Assembly (NCBI RefSeq): GCF_000003605.2
Contig: NW_003115645.1
Location: 1 to 21,173, forward strand
Reading direction: 5' to 3'
DNA: 21,173 nt
From: Saccoglossus kowalevskii
Lineage: Eukaryota > Hemichordata > Enteropneusta > Harrimaniidae
Shown here piece by piece: positions 1 to 10,026 of the stretch. The notes beneath the pieces were generated by a model. That model searched no databases. It was not told the DNA's origin and saw only the letters and a list, made by a program, of their open reading frames with translations. Position 1 is the first letter of the stretch; every line of letters starts with the position of its first letter. The translations under genes and the position numbers were made by a program.

Positions 1-420
1 TCATGTTAATTGTAACCTGGCATATATTGTGGTGATTGCAGCCTGGGGTATAAATGTATTAGTAGTTTGGAACCTATCGCCTTAGTTGTAACCTTGGATA
101 TATTGTGGTGATTGCAGCCTTGGGGTATAACTGTATTAGTAGTTTGGTACGTATCGTGTTAATTGCAACCTGGAATATATTGTGGTGATTGCAGCCAGGG
201 GTATAACCAAGTAGTTTGGCACCTATCGTGTAAATTGCAACCTGGGATATATTGTGGTGATTGCAGCCTTGGGTATAACTTAGTAGTTTGGTACCTATCA
301 TGTTAATTGCAACCTAGCATATATTGTGGTGATTGCAGCCTGGGGAATAACTTAGTAGTTTGGTACCTATCGTGTTAATTGCAACCTGGGATTTATTGTG
401 GTAATTGCAGCCTGGGATAT
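1..420 (+). repeat. Opening block, diverged copy of 3331-3750
   Basis: About five and a half monomers that align to 3331-3750 at a constant offset of 3330 bp. Landmarks at 138, 210 and 354 match 3468, 3540 and 3684. It includes the GCCTTAGTTG / CCTTGGATAT monomer class (near 70-137), followed by the CCAAGTAGTTTGGCACC class near 208. Private changes include CGTGTAAATTG near 228, shared in part with 16,600-16,620, and a CpG lost to CATG at about 300. Confidence 0.8.
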
Positions 421-1012
421 AACTGTATTAGTAGTTTGGTACATATCGTGTTAATTGTAACCTGGCATATATTGTGGTGATTGCAGCCTGGTGTATAACT
501 TAGTAGTTTGGTACCTATCGTGTTAATTGCAACCTGGGATTTATTGTGGTAATTGCAGCCTGGGATATAACTGTATTAGTAGTTTGGTACATATCGTGTT
601 AATTGTAACCTGGCATATATTGTGGCGATTGCAGACTGGTGTATAGCTTAGTAGTTTGGTACCTATCGTGTTAATTGCAATTTGGAATATTTTGTGGTGA
701 TTACAGTCTGGGGTATAACTGTATTAGTAGTTTGGAACCTATCGCGTTAGTTGTAACCTTGGATATATTGTGGTGATTGCAGCCTTGGAGTATAACTGTA
801 TTAGTAGTTTGGTACGTATCGTGTTAATTGCTACCTGGAATATATTGTGGTGATTGCAGCCAGGGGTATGACTAAGTAGTTTGGTACCTATTTGTTAATT
901 GCAACCTGGGATATATTGTGGTAATTGTAGCATGGGGTATACCTTAGTAGTTTGGTACATATCGTGTTATTTGCAACTTGGAATATATTGTGGTGATTGC
1001 AGCCAGGGGTAT
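421..1012 (+). repeat. A-type block, upstream part, copy 1
   Basis: From about 510 this aligns to 14,382-14,884 at an offset of 13,872 bp. The part 415-655 also aligns to 16,651-16,891 at an offset of 16,236 bp. The marker is GCAGACTGGTGTATAGC at 631, found again at 14,503, 16,867 and 17,015 and nowhere else that I saw. The next monomer carries the unusual CAATTTGGAATATTTTG and GATTACAGTCTGG variants. One monomer near 893 has CCTATTTGTT in place of CCTATCGTGTT, which shortens it to 71 bp and removes the CpG. Confidence 0.82.
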
Positions 1013-1384
1013 AACTGAATTAGTAGTTTGGTACTAATCGTGTTAATTGCAACCTGGAATATATTGTGGTGATTGCAGCCAGAGGTATGACTAAGTAGTT
1101 TGGTACCTAACGTGTTAATTGCAACCTGGGATATATTGTGGTGATTGCAGCCTGGGGTATAACTGTATTAGTAGTTTGGTACATATCGTGTTAATTGCAA
1201 CCTGGGATATATTGTGGTGATTGCAGCCTGGGGTATAACTGTATTAGTAGTTTGGTACATATCGTGTTAATTGTAACCTGGGATTTATTGTGGTAAATGC
1301 AGCCAGGGGTATAACTTAGTAGTTTGGTACCTATCGTGTTAATTGCAACTTGGAATATATTGTGGTGATTGCAGCCAGAGGTAT
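1013..1384 (+). repeat. Five-monomer segment (372 bp) absent from later A copies
   Basis: Before this segment the alignment with the downstream A copy has an offset of 13,872 bp; after it the offset is 13,500 bp. The 372-bp difference equals five monomers. The segment is ordinary satellite, with monomers ending in GTACTAATCG, CCAGAGGTATGACTAAG and long-form GTATAACTGTATT. It is either a gain in this copy or a loss before the downstream copies were made. A similar GTACTAATCG monomer followed by CCAGAGGTATGACTAAG is present near 20,600. Confidence 0.75.
1169..1244 (+). repeat. Reference long-form monomer (76 bp)
   Basis: This is a near-typical long monomer, running from one TAGTAG to the base before the next. 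Its base count is close to 28 T, 21 G, 17 A and 10 C, so it is about 41% G+C and G/T-biased on this strand. The long form ends in GTATAACTGTAT before the next TAGTAG, whereas the short form lacks TGTA. Two related segments lie 26 bp apart inside it: ATTGCAACCTGGGATATA and ATTGCAGCCTGGGGTATA, with 16 of 18 bases equal. Here the KpnI-type GGTACC found in most monomers is changed to GGTACA, a common variant. Confidence 0.95.
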
Positions 1385-2621
1385 GACTAAGTAGTTTGGT
1401 ACCTATCGTGTTAATTGCAACCAGGGATACATTGTGGGGATTGCAGCCTGGGGTATAACTGTATTAGTAGTTTGGTACATATCGTGTTAATTGTAACCTG
1501 GGATTTATTGTGGTAATTGCAGCCAGGGGTATAACTTAGTAGTTTGGTATTTATTGTGTTAATTGCAACCTGGAATATATTATGGTGATTGCAGCCAGGG
1601 GTATAACTGAATTAGTAGTTTGGTACCTATCGTGTTAATTGTAACCTGTCATGTATTTTGGTGATTGCAGCCTTGGGTATAACTTACTCGTTTGGTACCT
1701 ATCGTGTTAATTGTAACCTGGGGATATATTGTGGTGATTGCAACATTTAGTATAACTGTATTAGTAGTTTGGTACCTATCGTGTTAATTGTAACCTGAGA
1801 TATATTGTGGTGGCTACAGCCTGGAGTAGAACTTAGTAGTTTGGTACCTATCGTGTTAATTGTAACCTGGCATATATTGTGATGATTGTAGCATGGGGTA
1901 TAACTGTATTAGTAGTTAGGTACCTATCGTGTTAATTGCAACCTGGGATATATTGTGGTGATTGCAACCTTTGGTATAACTGTATTATTTGTTTGGGACC
2001 TATCGGGTAAATTGTAACCTGGGATATATTGTGGTGATTGCAGCCTTGGGTATAACAGTATTATTAGTTTGATACATATCGTGTTAATTGGAACCTGGGA
2101 TATATTGTGGTGATTGCATCCTTGGGTATAACTGTATTATTAGTTTGATACCTATTGTGTCAATAGTAACCTGGGATATATTGTGGTGATTGCAGCCTGG
2201 TTTATAACTTAATAGTTCGGTACCTATCGTGTTAATTGCAACCTGGGATATATTGTGGTGATTGCAACCTTGGGTATAACTGTATTAGTAGTTTGGTACC
2301 TATCGTGTCAATTGTAACCTGGGATATATTGTGATGATTGCAACCTTGGTTAAAACTGCATTAGTAGTTTGGTACCTATCGTGTTAATTGTACCCTGGGA
2401 TATATTGTGGTAATTGCAGCATTGGGTATAACTGTATTGGTAGAACGGAACCTATCGAGTTAATTATAACCTGGAATATTTTGTGTTGATTGTAGCCTGG
2501 CTTATTTCTTAGGAGTTTGGTACCTATCGTGTTAATTGTAACCTGGAATATATTGTGGTTATTGCAGCCTGTAGTATAACTTAGCAGTTTGGTACCCATC
2601 GTCTTAATTGTAACCTGGCAT
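1385..2621 (+). repeat. A-type core block, copy 1 (divergent monomers)
   Basis: This block aligns to 14,885-16,121 at a constant offset of 13,500 bp and, through that copy, to 17,397-18,633. I count about a dozen substitutions against the 14.9-16.1 kb copy, so identity is near 99%. It holds the least typical monomers of the window: GCAACATTTAGTATAAC near 1740, GGCTACAGCCTGGAGTAGAAC near 1813, TTGTTTGGGACCTATCGGG near 1988, TTAGTTTGATACATATC near 2065 and the GGTAGAACGG monomer at 2438. Such a private run of variants is the signature used to recognise a higher-order repeat unit. Confidence 0.87.
2438..2509 (+). repeat. Marker monomer with GGTAGAACGG start, copy 1
   Basis: A 72-bp monomer in which TAGTAGTTTGG is replaced by TGGTAGAACGG. 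It also carries CTATCGAGTTAATTATAACC, GAATATTTTGTGTTG and an ending in TTATTTCT. Exact positional counterparts lie at 4505-4576, 15,938-16,009 and 18,450-18,521. This is the most divergent monomer that I found, so it makes a good landmark for counting HOR copies. Confidence 0.9.
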
Positions 2622-2769
2622 ATATTGTGATGATTGCAGCCAGGGGTATAACTAAGTAGTTTGGCACCTATCGTGTTAATTGCAACCTGGGATTTATTGT
2701 GGTAATTGCAGCCTGGTATATAACTGTATTAGTAGTTTGGTACCTATCGTGTTAATTGTAACCTGGGAT
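2622..2769 (+). repeat. Two-monomer segment (148 bp) missing from the 14.9-19 kb copies
   Basis: Alignment with the downstream A copies changes offset from 13,500 to 13,352 bp here, a difference of 148 bp or two monomers (72 + 76). The segment is kept in the 2067-bp-shifted copy at about 4689-4836. It holds a CCAGGGGTATAACTAAG monomer end, the GGCACC variant and a GATTTATTG monomer. Confidence 0.75.
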
Positions 2770-2801
2770 ATATTGTGGTTAATGCAGCCTGGAGTATAAC
2801 T

Positions 2802-2873
2802 TAGTAGTTTGGTACCTATCGTGTTAATTGTAACCTGGCATATATTGTGGTGATTGCAGCCTGGGGTATAACT
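2802..2873 (+). repeat. Reference short-form monomer (72 bp)
   Basis: This short-form monomer runs from TAGTAGTTTGG to the base before the next TAGTAG. It carries the intact GGTACC, the CpG in CCTATCGTG, a TGTAACCTGGCATAT central part and the ending GTATAACT with no TGTA. Because 72 is a multiple of three, runs of short monomers keep one reading frame, which explains the small spurious open frames of the window. Confidence 0.95.
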
Positions 2874-3812
2874 TAGTAGTTTGATACCTATCGTGTTAAT
2901 TGCAACTTGGATTATATTGTGGTGATTGCAGCCTGGGGTATAACTGTATTAGTAGTTTGGTACCTGTCGTGTTAATTGTAACCTGGCATATATTGCGGTG
3001 ATTGCAGCCTGGGGTATAACTTAGTAGTTTGGTACGTATCGTGTTAATTGCAACCTGGAATATATTGTGGTGATTGCAGCCAGGGGTATAACCAAGTAGT
3101 TTGGCACCTATCGTGTTAATTGCAACCTGGGATATATTGTGGTGATTGCTGCCTTGGGTATAACTTAGTAGTTTGGTACCGATCGTGTTAATTGCAACCT
3201 GGGATTTATTGTGGTAATTGCAGCCTGGGATATAACTGTATTAGTAGTTTGTTACCTATCGTGTCAATTGTAACCTGGTATATATTGTGGTGATTGCAGC
3301 CTGGAGTATAACATAGTAGTTTGGTACCTATCGTGTTAATTGCAACTTGGAATATATTGTGGTGATTGCAGCCTGGGGTATAACTGTATTAGTAGTTTGG
3401 AACCTGTCGCGTTAGTTGTAACCTTGGATATATTGTGGTGATTGCAGCCTTGGGGTATAACTGTATTAGTAGTCTGGTACGTATTGTGTTAATTGCAACC
3501 TGGAATATATTGTGGTGATTGCAGCCAGGGGTATAACCAAGTAGTTTGGCACCAATCGTGTTAATTGCAACCTGGGATATATTGTGGTGATTGAAGCCTT
3601 GGGTAACACTTAGTAGTTTGGTACCTATCGTGTTAATTGCAACCTGGCATATATTGTGGTGATTGCAGCATGGGGTATAACTTAGTAGTTTGGTACCTAT
3701 CGTGTTAATTGCAACCTGGGATTTATTGTGGTAATTGCAGCCTGGGATATAACTGTATTAGTAGTTTGGTTCCTATCGTGTTAATTGTAACCTGGCATAT
3801 ATTGTGGTGATT

Positions 3813-4288
3813 GTAGCCTGGGGTATAACTTAGTAGTTTGGTACCTATCGTGCTAATTGCAACATGGAATATACTGTGGTGATTGCAGCCTGGGGTATAA
3901 CTGTATTAATATTTTGGAACCTATCGCGTTAGTTGTAACCTTGGATATATTGTGGTGATTGCAGCCTTGGGGTATAACTGTATTAGTAGTTTGGTACGTT
4001 TCGTGTTAATTGTAACCTGGAATATATTGTGGTGATTGCAGCCAGGGGTATAACCAAGCAGTTTGGCACCTATCGTGTTAATTGCAACCTGGGATATATT
4101 GTGGTGATTGCAGCCTTGGGTATAACTTAGTAGTTTGGTACCTATCGTGTTAATTGCAACCTGGGGATATATTGTGGTAATTGCAGCCTGGGGTATATCT
4201 GTTTTAGTAGTTTGGTACGTATCGTGTTAATTGCTACCTGGAATATATTGTGGTGATTACAGCCAGGGGTATAACCAAGCGGTTTGGC
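3813..4288 (+). repeat. B-type spacer with TATTAATATTTTGG monomer
   Basis: This block matches 7719-8194 at an offset of 3906 bp and 19,605-20,080 at an offset of 15,792 bp. The diagnostic monomer has TATTAATATTTTGGAACC, where TAGTAG is changed; its ATTAAT sits at 3905, 7811, 11,783, 14,073 and 19,697. The following monomer has GTACGTTTCGTG, and later ones have GGGGTATATCTGTTTTAG and GCTACCTGG. Its three-monomer subsegment 3813-4038 is the part skipped in the 5.88 kb copy. Confidence 0.82.
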
Positions 4289-5880
4289 ACCTATCGTGTT
4301 AATTGCAACCTGGGATATATTGTGGTGATTGCAACCTTGGGTATAACTGTATTAGTAGTTTGGTACCTATCGTGTCAATTGTAACCTGGGATATATTGTG
4401 ATGATTGCAACCTTGGTTAAAACTGCATTAGTAGTTTGGTACCTATCGTGTTAATTGTACCCTGGGATATATTGTGGTAATTGCAGCATTGGGTATAACT
4501 GTATTGGTAGAACGGAACCTATCGAGTTAATTATAACCTGGAATATTTTTTGTTGATTGTAGCCTGGGTTATTTCTTAGGAGTTTGGTACCTATCGTGTT
4601 AATTGTAACCTGGAATATATTGTGGTTATTGCAGCCTGTAGTATAACTTAGCAGTTTGGTACCCATCGTCTTAATTGTAACCTGGCATATATTGTGATGA
4701 TTGCAGCCTGGGGTATAACTAAGTAGTTTGGCACCTATCGTGTTAATTGCAACCTGGGATTTATTGTGGTAATTGCAGCCTGGTATATAACTGTATTAGT
4801 AGTTTGGTACCTATCGTGTTAATTGTAACCTGGGATATATTGTGGTTAATGCAGCCTGGAGTATAACTTAGTAGTTTGGTACCTATCGTATTAATTGTAA
4901 CCTGGCATATATTGTGGTGATTGCAGCCTGGGGTATAACTTAGTAGTTTGATACCTATCGTGTTAATTGCAACTTGGATTATATTGTGGTGATTGCAGCC
5001 TGGGGTATAACTGTATTAGTAGTTTGGTACCTGTCGTGTTAATTGTAACCTGGTATATATTGCGGTGATTGCAGCCTGGGGTATAACTTAGTAGTTTGGT
5101 ACGTATCGTGTTAATTGCAACCTGGAATATATTGTGGTGATTGCAGCCAGGGGTATAACCAAGTAGTTTGGCACCTATCGTGTTAATTGCAACCTGGGAT
5201 ATATTGTGGTGATTGCTGCCTTGGGTATAACTTAGTAGTTTGGTACCTATCGTGTTAATTGCAACCTGGGATTTATTGTGGTAATTGCAGCCTGGGATAT
5301 AACTATATTAGTAGTTTGTTACCTATCGTGTCAATTGTAACCTGGTATATATTGTGGTGATTGCAGCCTGGTGTATAACATAGTAGTTTGGTACCTATCG
5401 TGTTAATTGCAACTTGGAATATATTGTGGTGATTGCAGCCTGGGGTATAACTGTATTAGTAGTTTGGAACCTATCGCGTTAGTTGTAACCTTGGATATAT
5501 TGTGGTGATTGCAGCCTTGGGGTATAACTGTATTAGTAGTCTGGTACGTATTGTGTTAATTGCAACCTGGAATATATTGTGGTGATTGCAGCCAGGGGTA
5601 TAACCAAGTAGTTTGGCACCAATCGTGTTAATTGCAACCTGGGATATATTGTGGTGATTGCAGCCTTGGGTAACACTTAGTAGTTTGGTACCTATCGTGT
5701 TAATTGCAACCTGGCATATATTGTGGTGATTGCAGCATGGGGTATAACTTAGTAGTTTGGTACCTATCGTGTTAATTGCAACCTGGGATTTATTGTGGTA
5801 ATTGCAGCCTGGGATATAACTGTATTAGTAGTTTGGTTCCTATCGTGTTAATTGTAACCTGGCATATATTGTGGTGATTG
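4289..5880 (+). repeat. HOR unit, 2067-bp period, copy 2
   Basis: The shifted partner of 2222-3812. It includes the marker monomer at 4505-4576 and the shared GGGTAACACTTAG variant at 5668 (3601 in copy 1). After about 5880 the next sequence matches 4039 onward at an offset of 1842 bp. The unit therefore skips 225 bp, equal to three monomers, compared with the first copy. The copy carries a CpG loss at about 4890 (TATCGTA) and AACTATATT near 5300 as private changes. Confidence 0.88.
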
Positions 5881-7090
5881 CAGCCAGGGGTATAACCAAG
5901 CAGTTTGGCACCTATCGTGTTAATTGCAACCTGGGATATATTGTGGTGATTGCAGCTTTGGGTATAACTTAGTAGTTTGGTACCTATCGTGTTAATTGCA
6001 ACCTGGGGATATATTGTGGTAATTGCAGCCTGGGGTATATCTGTTTTAGTAGTTTGGTACGTATCGTGTTAATTGCTACCTGGAATATATTGTGGTGATT
6101 ACAGCCAGGGGTATAACCAAGCGGTTTGGCACCTATCGTGTTAATTGCAACCTGGGATATATTGTGGTGATTGCAGCCTTGGGTATATCTTAGTAGTTTG
6201 CTACCTATCGTGTTAATTGCAACCTGGGGATATATTGTGGTGATTGCAGCCTGGGGTATAACTGTATTAGTAGTTTGGAACGTATCGTGTTAATTGCAAC
6301 CTTGAATTTATTGTGGTTATTGCAGCCTGCGGTATGACTAAGTAGTTTGGTACCTATCGTGTTAATTGCAACCTGGGATTTATTGTGGTAATTGTAGCCT
6401 GGGGTATACCTTAGTAGTTTGGTACATATCGTGTTATTTGCAACCTGGAATATATTGTGGTGATTTCAGCCAGGGGTATAACTGAATTAGTAGTTTGGTA
6501 CTTATCGTGTTAATTGCAACCTCGAATATATTGCGGTGATTGCAGCCAGAGGTATGAATAAGTAGTTTGGTACCTATCGTGTTAATTGCAATCTGGGATA
6601 TATTGTGGTGATTGCAGTCTGGGGTATAACTGTATTAGTAGTTTGGCACCTATCGTGTTAATTGTAACCTGGGATATATTGTGGTTAATGCAGCCTGGAG
6701 TATAACTTAGTAGTTTGGTACCTATCGTGTTAATTGTAACCTGGCATATATTGTGGTGATTGCAGCCTGGGGTATAACTTAGTAGTTTGATACCTATCGT
6801 GTTAATTGCAACTTGGATTATATTGTGGTGATTGCAGCCTGGGGTATAACTGTATTAGTAGTGTGGTACCTGTCGTGTTAATTGTAACCTGGCATATATT
6901 GCGGTGATTGCAGCCTGGGGTATAACTTATTAGTTTGGTACGTATCGTGTTAATTGCAACCTGGAATATATTGTGGTGATTGCAGCCAGGGGTATAACCA
7001 AGTAGTTTGGCACCTATCGTGTTAATTGCAACCTGGGATATATTGTGGTGATTGCAGCCTGGGGTATAACTTAGTAGTTTGGTACCTATC
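5848..7090 (+). repeat. B-type HOR unit, 2064-bp period, copy 1
   Basis: About 1.24 kb that aligns with no net indel to 7912-9154 at an offset of 2064 bp, checked at 5881/7945, 6173/8237, 6541/8605 and 6903/8967. Its markers are GGGTATATCTTAGTAGTTTGC (6180), CAACCTTGAATTTATTGTGG with GCCTGCGGTATGAC (6296-6340), GATTTCAGCC, CAACCTCGAATATATTGCGG and CAGTCTGGGG. Divergence resumes near 7090, where GCAACATGGGATTTATT faces GTAACCTGGCATATATT. Confidence 0.85.
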
Positions 7091-7911
7091 GTGTTAATTG
7101 CAACATGGGATTTATTGTGGTAATTGCAGCCTGGGATATAACTGTATTAGTAGTTTGGTACCTATCGTGTTAATTGTAACCTGGCATATATTGTGGTGAT
7201 TGCAGCCTGGTGTATAACATAGTAGTTTGGTACCTATCGTGTTAATTGCAACTTGGAATATATTGTGGTGATTGCAGCCTGGGGTATAACTGTATTAGTA
7301 GTTCGGAACCTATCGCGTTAGTTGTAACCTTGGATATATTGTGGTGATTGCAGCCTTGGGGTATAACTGTATTAGTAGTCTGGTACGTATTGTGTTAATT
7401 GCAACCTGGAATATATTGTGGTGATTGCAGCCAGGGGTATAACCAAGTAGTTTGGCACCAATCGTGTTAATTGCAACCTGGGATATATTGTGGTGATTGC
7501 AGCCTTGGGTAAAACTTAGTAGTATGGTACCTATCGTGTTAATTGCAACCTGGCATATATTGTGGTGATTGCAGCATGGGGTATAACTTAGTAGTTTGGT
7601 ACCTATCGTGTTACTTGCAACCTGGGATTTATTGTGGTAATTGCAGCCTGGGATATAACTGTATTAGTAGTTTGGTTCCTATCGTGTTAATTGTAACCTG
7701 GCATATATTGTGGTGATTGTAGCCTGGGGTATAACTTAGTAGTTTGGTACCTATCGTGCTAATTGCAACTTGGAATATATTGTGGTGATTGCAGCCTGGG
7801 GTATAACATTATTAATATTTTGGATCCTATCGCGTTAGTTGTAACCTTGGATATATTGTGGTGATTGCAGCCTTGGGGTATAACTGTATTAGTAGTTTGG
7901 TACGTTTCGTG
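7091..7911 (+). repeat. B-type block equal to 3184-4005
   Basis: This part aligns to about 3184-4005 at an offset of 3906 bp. Its first 0.6 kb also aligns to 5251-5865 at an offset of 1839 bp. It includes the GGGTAAAACTTAG variant at 7507 (GGGTAACACTTAG at 3601 and 5668) and TATTAATATTTTGGATCC at 7811, where the usual GGAACC is changed and a BamHI-type GGATCC arises. It joins to the 2064-bp unit at both ends, so the two units alternate. Confidence 0.8.
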
Positions 7912-9154
7912 TTAATTGTAACCTGGAATATATTGTGGTGATTGCAGCCAGGGGTATAACCAAGCAGTTTGGCACCTATCGTGTTAATTGCAACCTGGGA
8001 TATATTGTGGTGATTGCAGCCTTGGGTATAACTTAGTAGTTTGGTACCTATCGTGTTAATTGCAACCTGGGGATATATTGTGGTAATTGCAGCCTGGGGT
8101 ATATCTGTTTTAGTAGTTTGGTACGTATCGTGTTAATTGCTACCTGGAATATATTGTGGTGATTACAGCCAGGGGTATAACCAAGCAGTTTGGCACCTAT
8201 CGTGTTAATTGCAACCTGGGATATATTGTGGTGATTGCAGCCTCGGGTATATCTTAGTAGTTTGCTACCTATCGTGTTAATTGCAACCTGGGGATATATT
8301 GTGGTGATTGCAGCCTGGGGTATAACTGTATTAGTAGTTTGGAACGTATCGTGTTAATTGCAACCTTGAATTTATTGTGGTTATTGCAGCCTGCGGTATG
8401 ACTAAGTAGTTTGGTACCTATCGTGTTAATTGCAACCTCGGATTTATTGTGGTAATTGTAGCCTGGGGTATACCTTAGTAGTTTGGTACATATCGTGTTA
8501 TTTGCAACCTGGAATATATTGTGGTGATTTCAGCCAGGGGTATAACTGAATTAGTAGTTTGGTACTTATCGTGTTAATTGCAACCTCGAATATATTGCGG
8601 TGATTGCAGCCAGAGGTATGACTAAGTAGTTTGGTACCTATCGTGTTAAGTGCAATCTGGGATATATTGTGGTGATTGCAGTCTGGGGTATAACTGTATT
8701 AGTAGTTTGGCACCTATCGTGTTAATTGTAACCTGGGATATATTGTGGTTAATGCAGCCTGGAGTATAACTTAGTAGTTTGGTACCTATCGTGTTAATTG
8801 TAACCAGGCATATATTGTGGTGATTGCAGCCTGGGGTATAACTTAGTAGTTTGATACCTATCGTGTTAATTGCAACTTGGATTATATTGTGGTGATTGCA
8901 GCCTGGGGTATAACTGTATTAGTAGTTTGGTACCTGTCGTGTTAATTGTAACCTGGCATATATTGCGGTGATTGCAGCCTGGGGTATAACTTATTAGATT
9001 GGTACGTATCGGGTTAATTGCAACCTGGAATATATTGTGGTGATTGCAGCCAGGGGTATAACCAAGTAGTTTGGCACCTATCGTGTTAATTGCAACCTGG
9101 GATATATTGTGGTGATTGCTGCCTTGGGTATAACTTAGTAGTTTGGTACCTATC
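7912..9154 (+). repeat. B-type HOR unit, 2064-bp period, copy 2
   Basis: The shifted partner of 5848-7090 with the same markers at 8237, 8360-8400 and 8605. Private substitutions include GCCTCGGGTATATC (8239), TAACCAGGC near 8814 and TTATTAGATTGG at 8991. Its second half is duplicated once more, downstream at 9341-10,026. Confidence 0.85.
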
Positions 9155-10026
9155 GTGTTAATTGTAACCTGGCATATATTGTGGTGATTGCAGCCTCGGG
9201 TATAACTTAGTAGTTTGGTACCTATCGTGTTAATTGCAACCTGGGATTTATTGTGGTAATTGCAGCCTGGGATATAACTGTATTAGTAGTTTGGTACCTA
9301 TCGTGTTAATTGTAACCTGGCATATATTGTGGTGATTGCAGCCTGGGGTATAACTGTATTAGTAGTTTGGAACGTATCGTGTTAATTGCAACCTTGAATT
9401 TATTGTGGTTATTGCAGCCTGCGGTATGACTAAGTAGTTTGGTACCTATCGTGTTAATTGCAACCTGGGATTTATTGTGGTAATTGTAGCCTGGGTTATA
9501 CCTTAGTAGTTTGGTACATATCGTGTTATTTGCAACCTGGAATATATTGTGGTGATTTCAGCCAGGGGTATAACTGAATTAGTAGTTTGGTACTTATCGT
9601 GTTAATTGCAACCTCGAATATATTGCGGTGATTGCAGCCAGAGGTATGACTTAGTAGTTTGGTACCTATCGTGTTAATTGCAATCTCGGATATATTGTGG
9701 TGATTGCAGTCTGGGGTATAACTGTATTAGTAGTTTGGCACCTATCGTGTTAATTGTAACCTGGGATATATTGTGGTTAATGCAGCCTGGAGTATAACTT
9801 AGTAGTTTGGTACCTATCGTGTTAATTGTAACCTGGCATATATTGTGGTGATTGCAGCCTGGGGTATAACTTAGTAGTTTGATACCTATCGTGTTAATTG
9901 CAACTAGGATTATATTGTGGTGATTGCAGCCTGGGGTATAACTGTATTAGTAGTTTGGTACCTGTCGTGTTAATTGTAACCTGGCATATATTGCGGTGAT
10001 TGCAGCCTGGGGTATAACTTATTAGT
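8313..10026 (+). repeat. Nested 1028-bp tandem HOR (14-monomer step)
   Basis: 8313-8998 aligns to 9341-10,026 at a constant offset of 1028 bp. Shared markers are GGAACGTATCG, CAACCTTGAATTTATTG, GCCTGCGGTATGAC, GATTTCAGCC, CCTCGAATATATTGCGG and TTATTAG. 1028 bp fits fourteen monomers. The intervening 8999-9340 holds ordinary monomers. The same marker group also sits 2064 bp earlier, at 6249, so this array stretch has three copies of it. Confidence 0.8.

Larger units (their letters stand above)
2222..3812 (+). repeat. HOR unit, 2067-bp period, copy 1
   Basis: About 1.59 kb that aligns without any indel to 4289-5880 at an offset of 2067 bp. By eye I see roughly ten to twelve substitutions, for example GGCTTATT vs GGGTTATT near 2500, CCAGGGG vs CCTGGGG near 2642 and ACCGATCG vs ACCTATCG near 3180. 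Identity is therefore about 99%. The left part overlaps the end of the A core and the right part belongs to B-type sequence, so this unit crosses the A/B junction. Its start is set by the switch from CTGGTTTATAACTTAATAG (2198) to CAGGGGTATAACCAAGCGG (4264). Confidence 0.88.

Noticed and set aside
74..301. Minus-strand open frame of 75 codons with a repeated peptide pattern
   Set aside because: The peptide repeats every 24 residues because the short monomer is 72 bp. Long (76 bp) and one-base variant monomers shift the frame, and stops follow. It has the same composition as the rest of the array and no domain, so it is an artefact of the repeat.
2384..2599. Minus-strand open frame of 71 codons, repeated at 4451-4666
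   Set aside because: The two frames are the same stretch of satellite duplicated by the 2067-bp HOR. Conservation reflects the DNA duplication and not coding constraint. Neither the 15.9-kb nor the 18.4-kb copy of the same monomers gives an equivalent open frame.
4000..4016. CENP-B box-like sequence in the GTACGTTTCGTG monomer class
   Set aside because: TTCGTGTTAATTGTAAC fits TTCG and the central A of the CENP-B box core but has TGTA in place of CGGG, so only about six of nine core bases agree. Most monomers have ATCG and fit less well. It is not a credible box without binding data.
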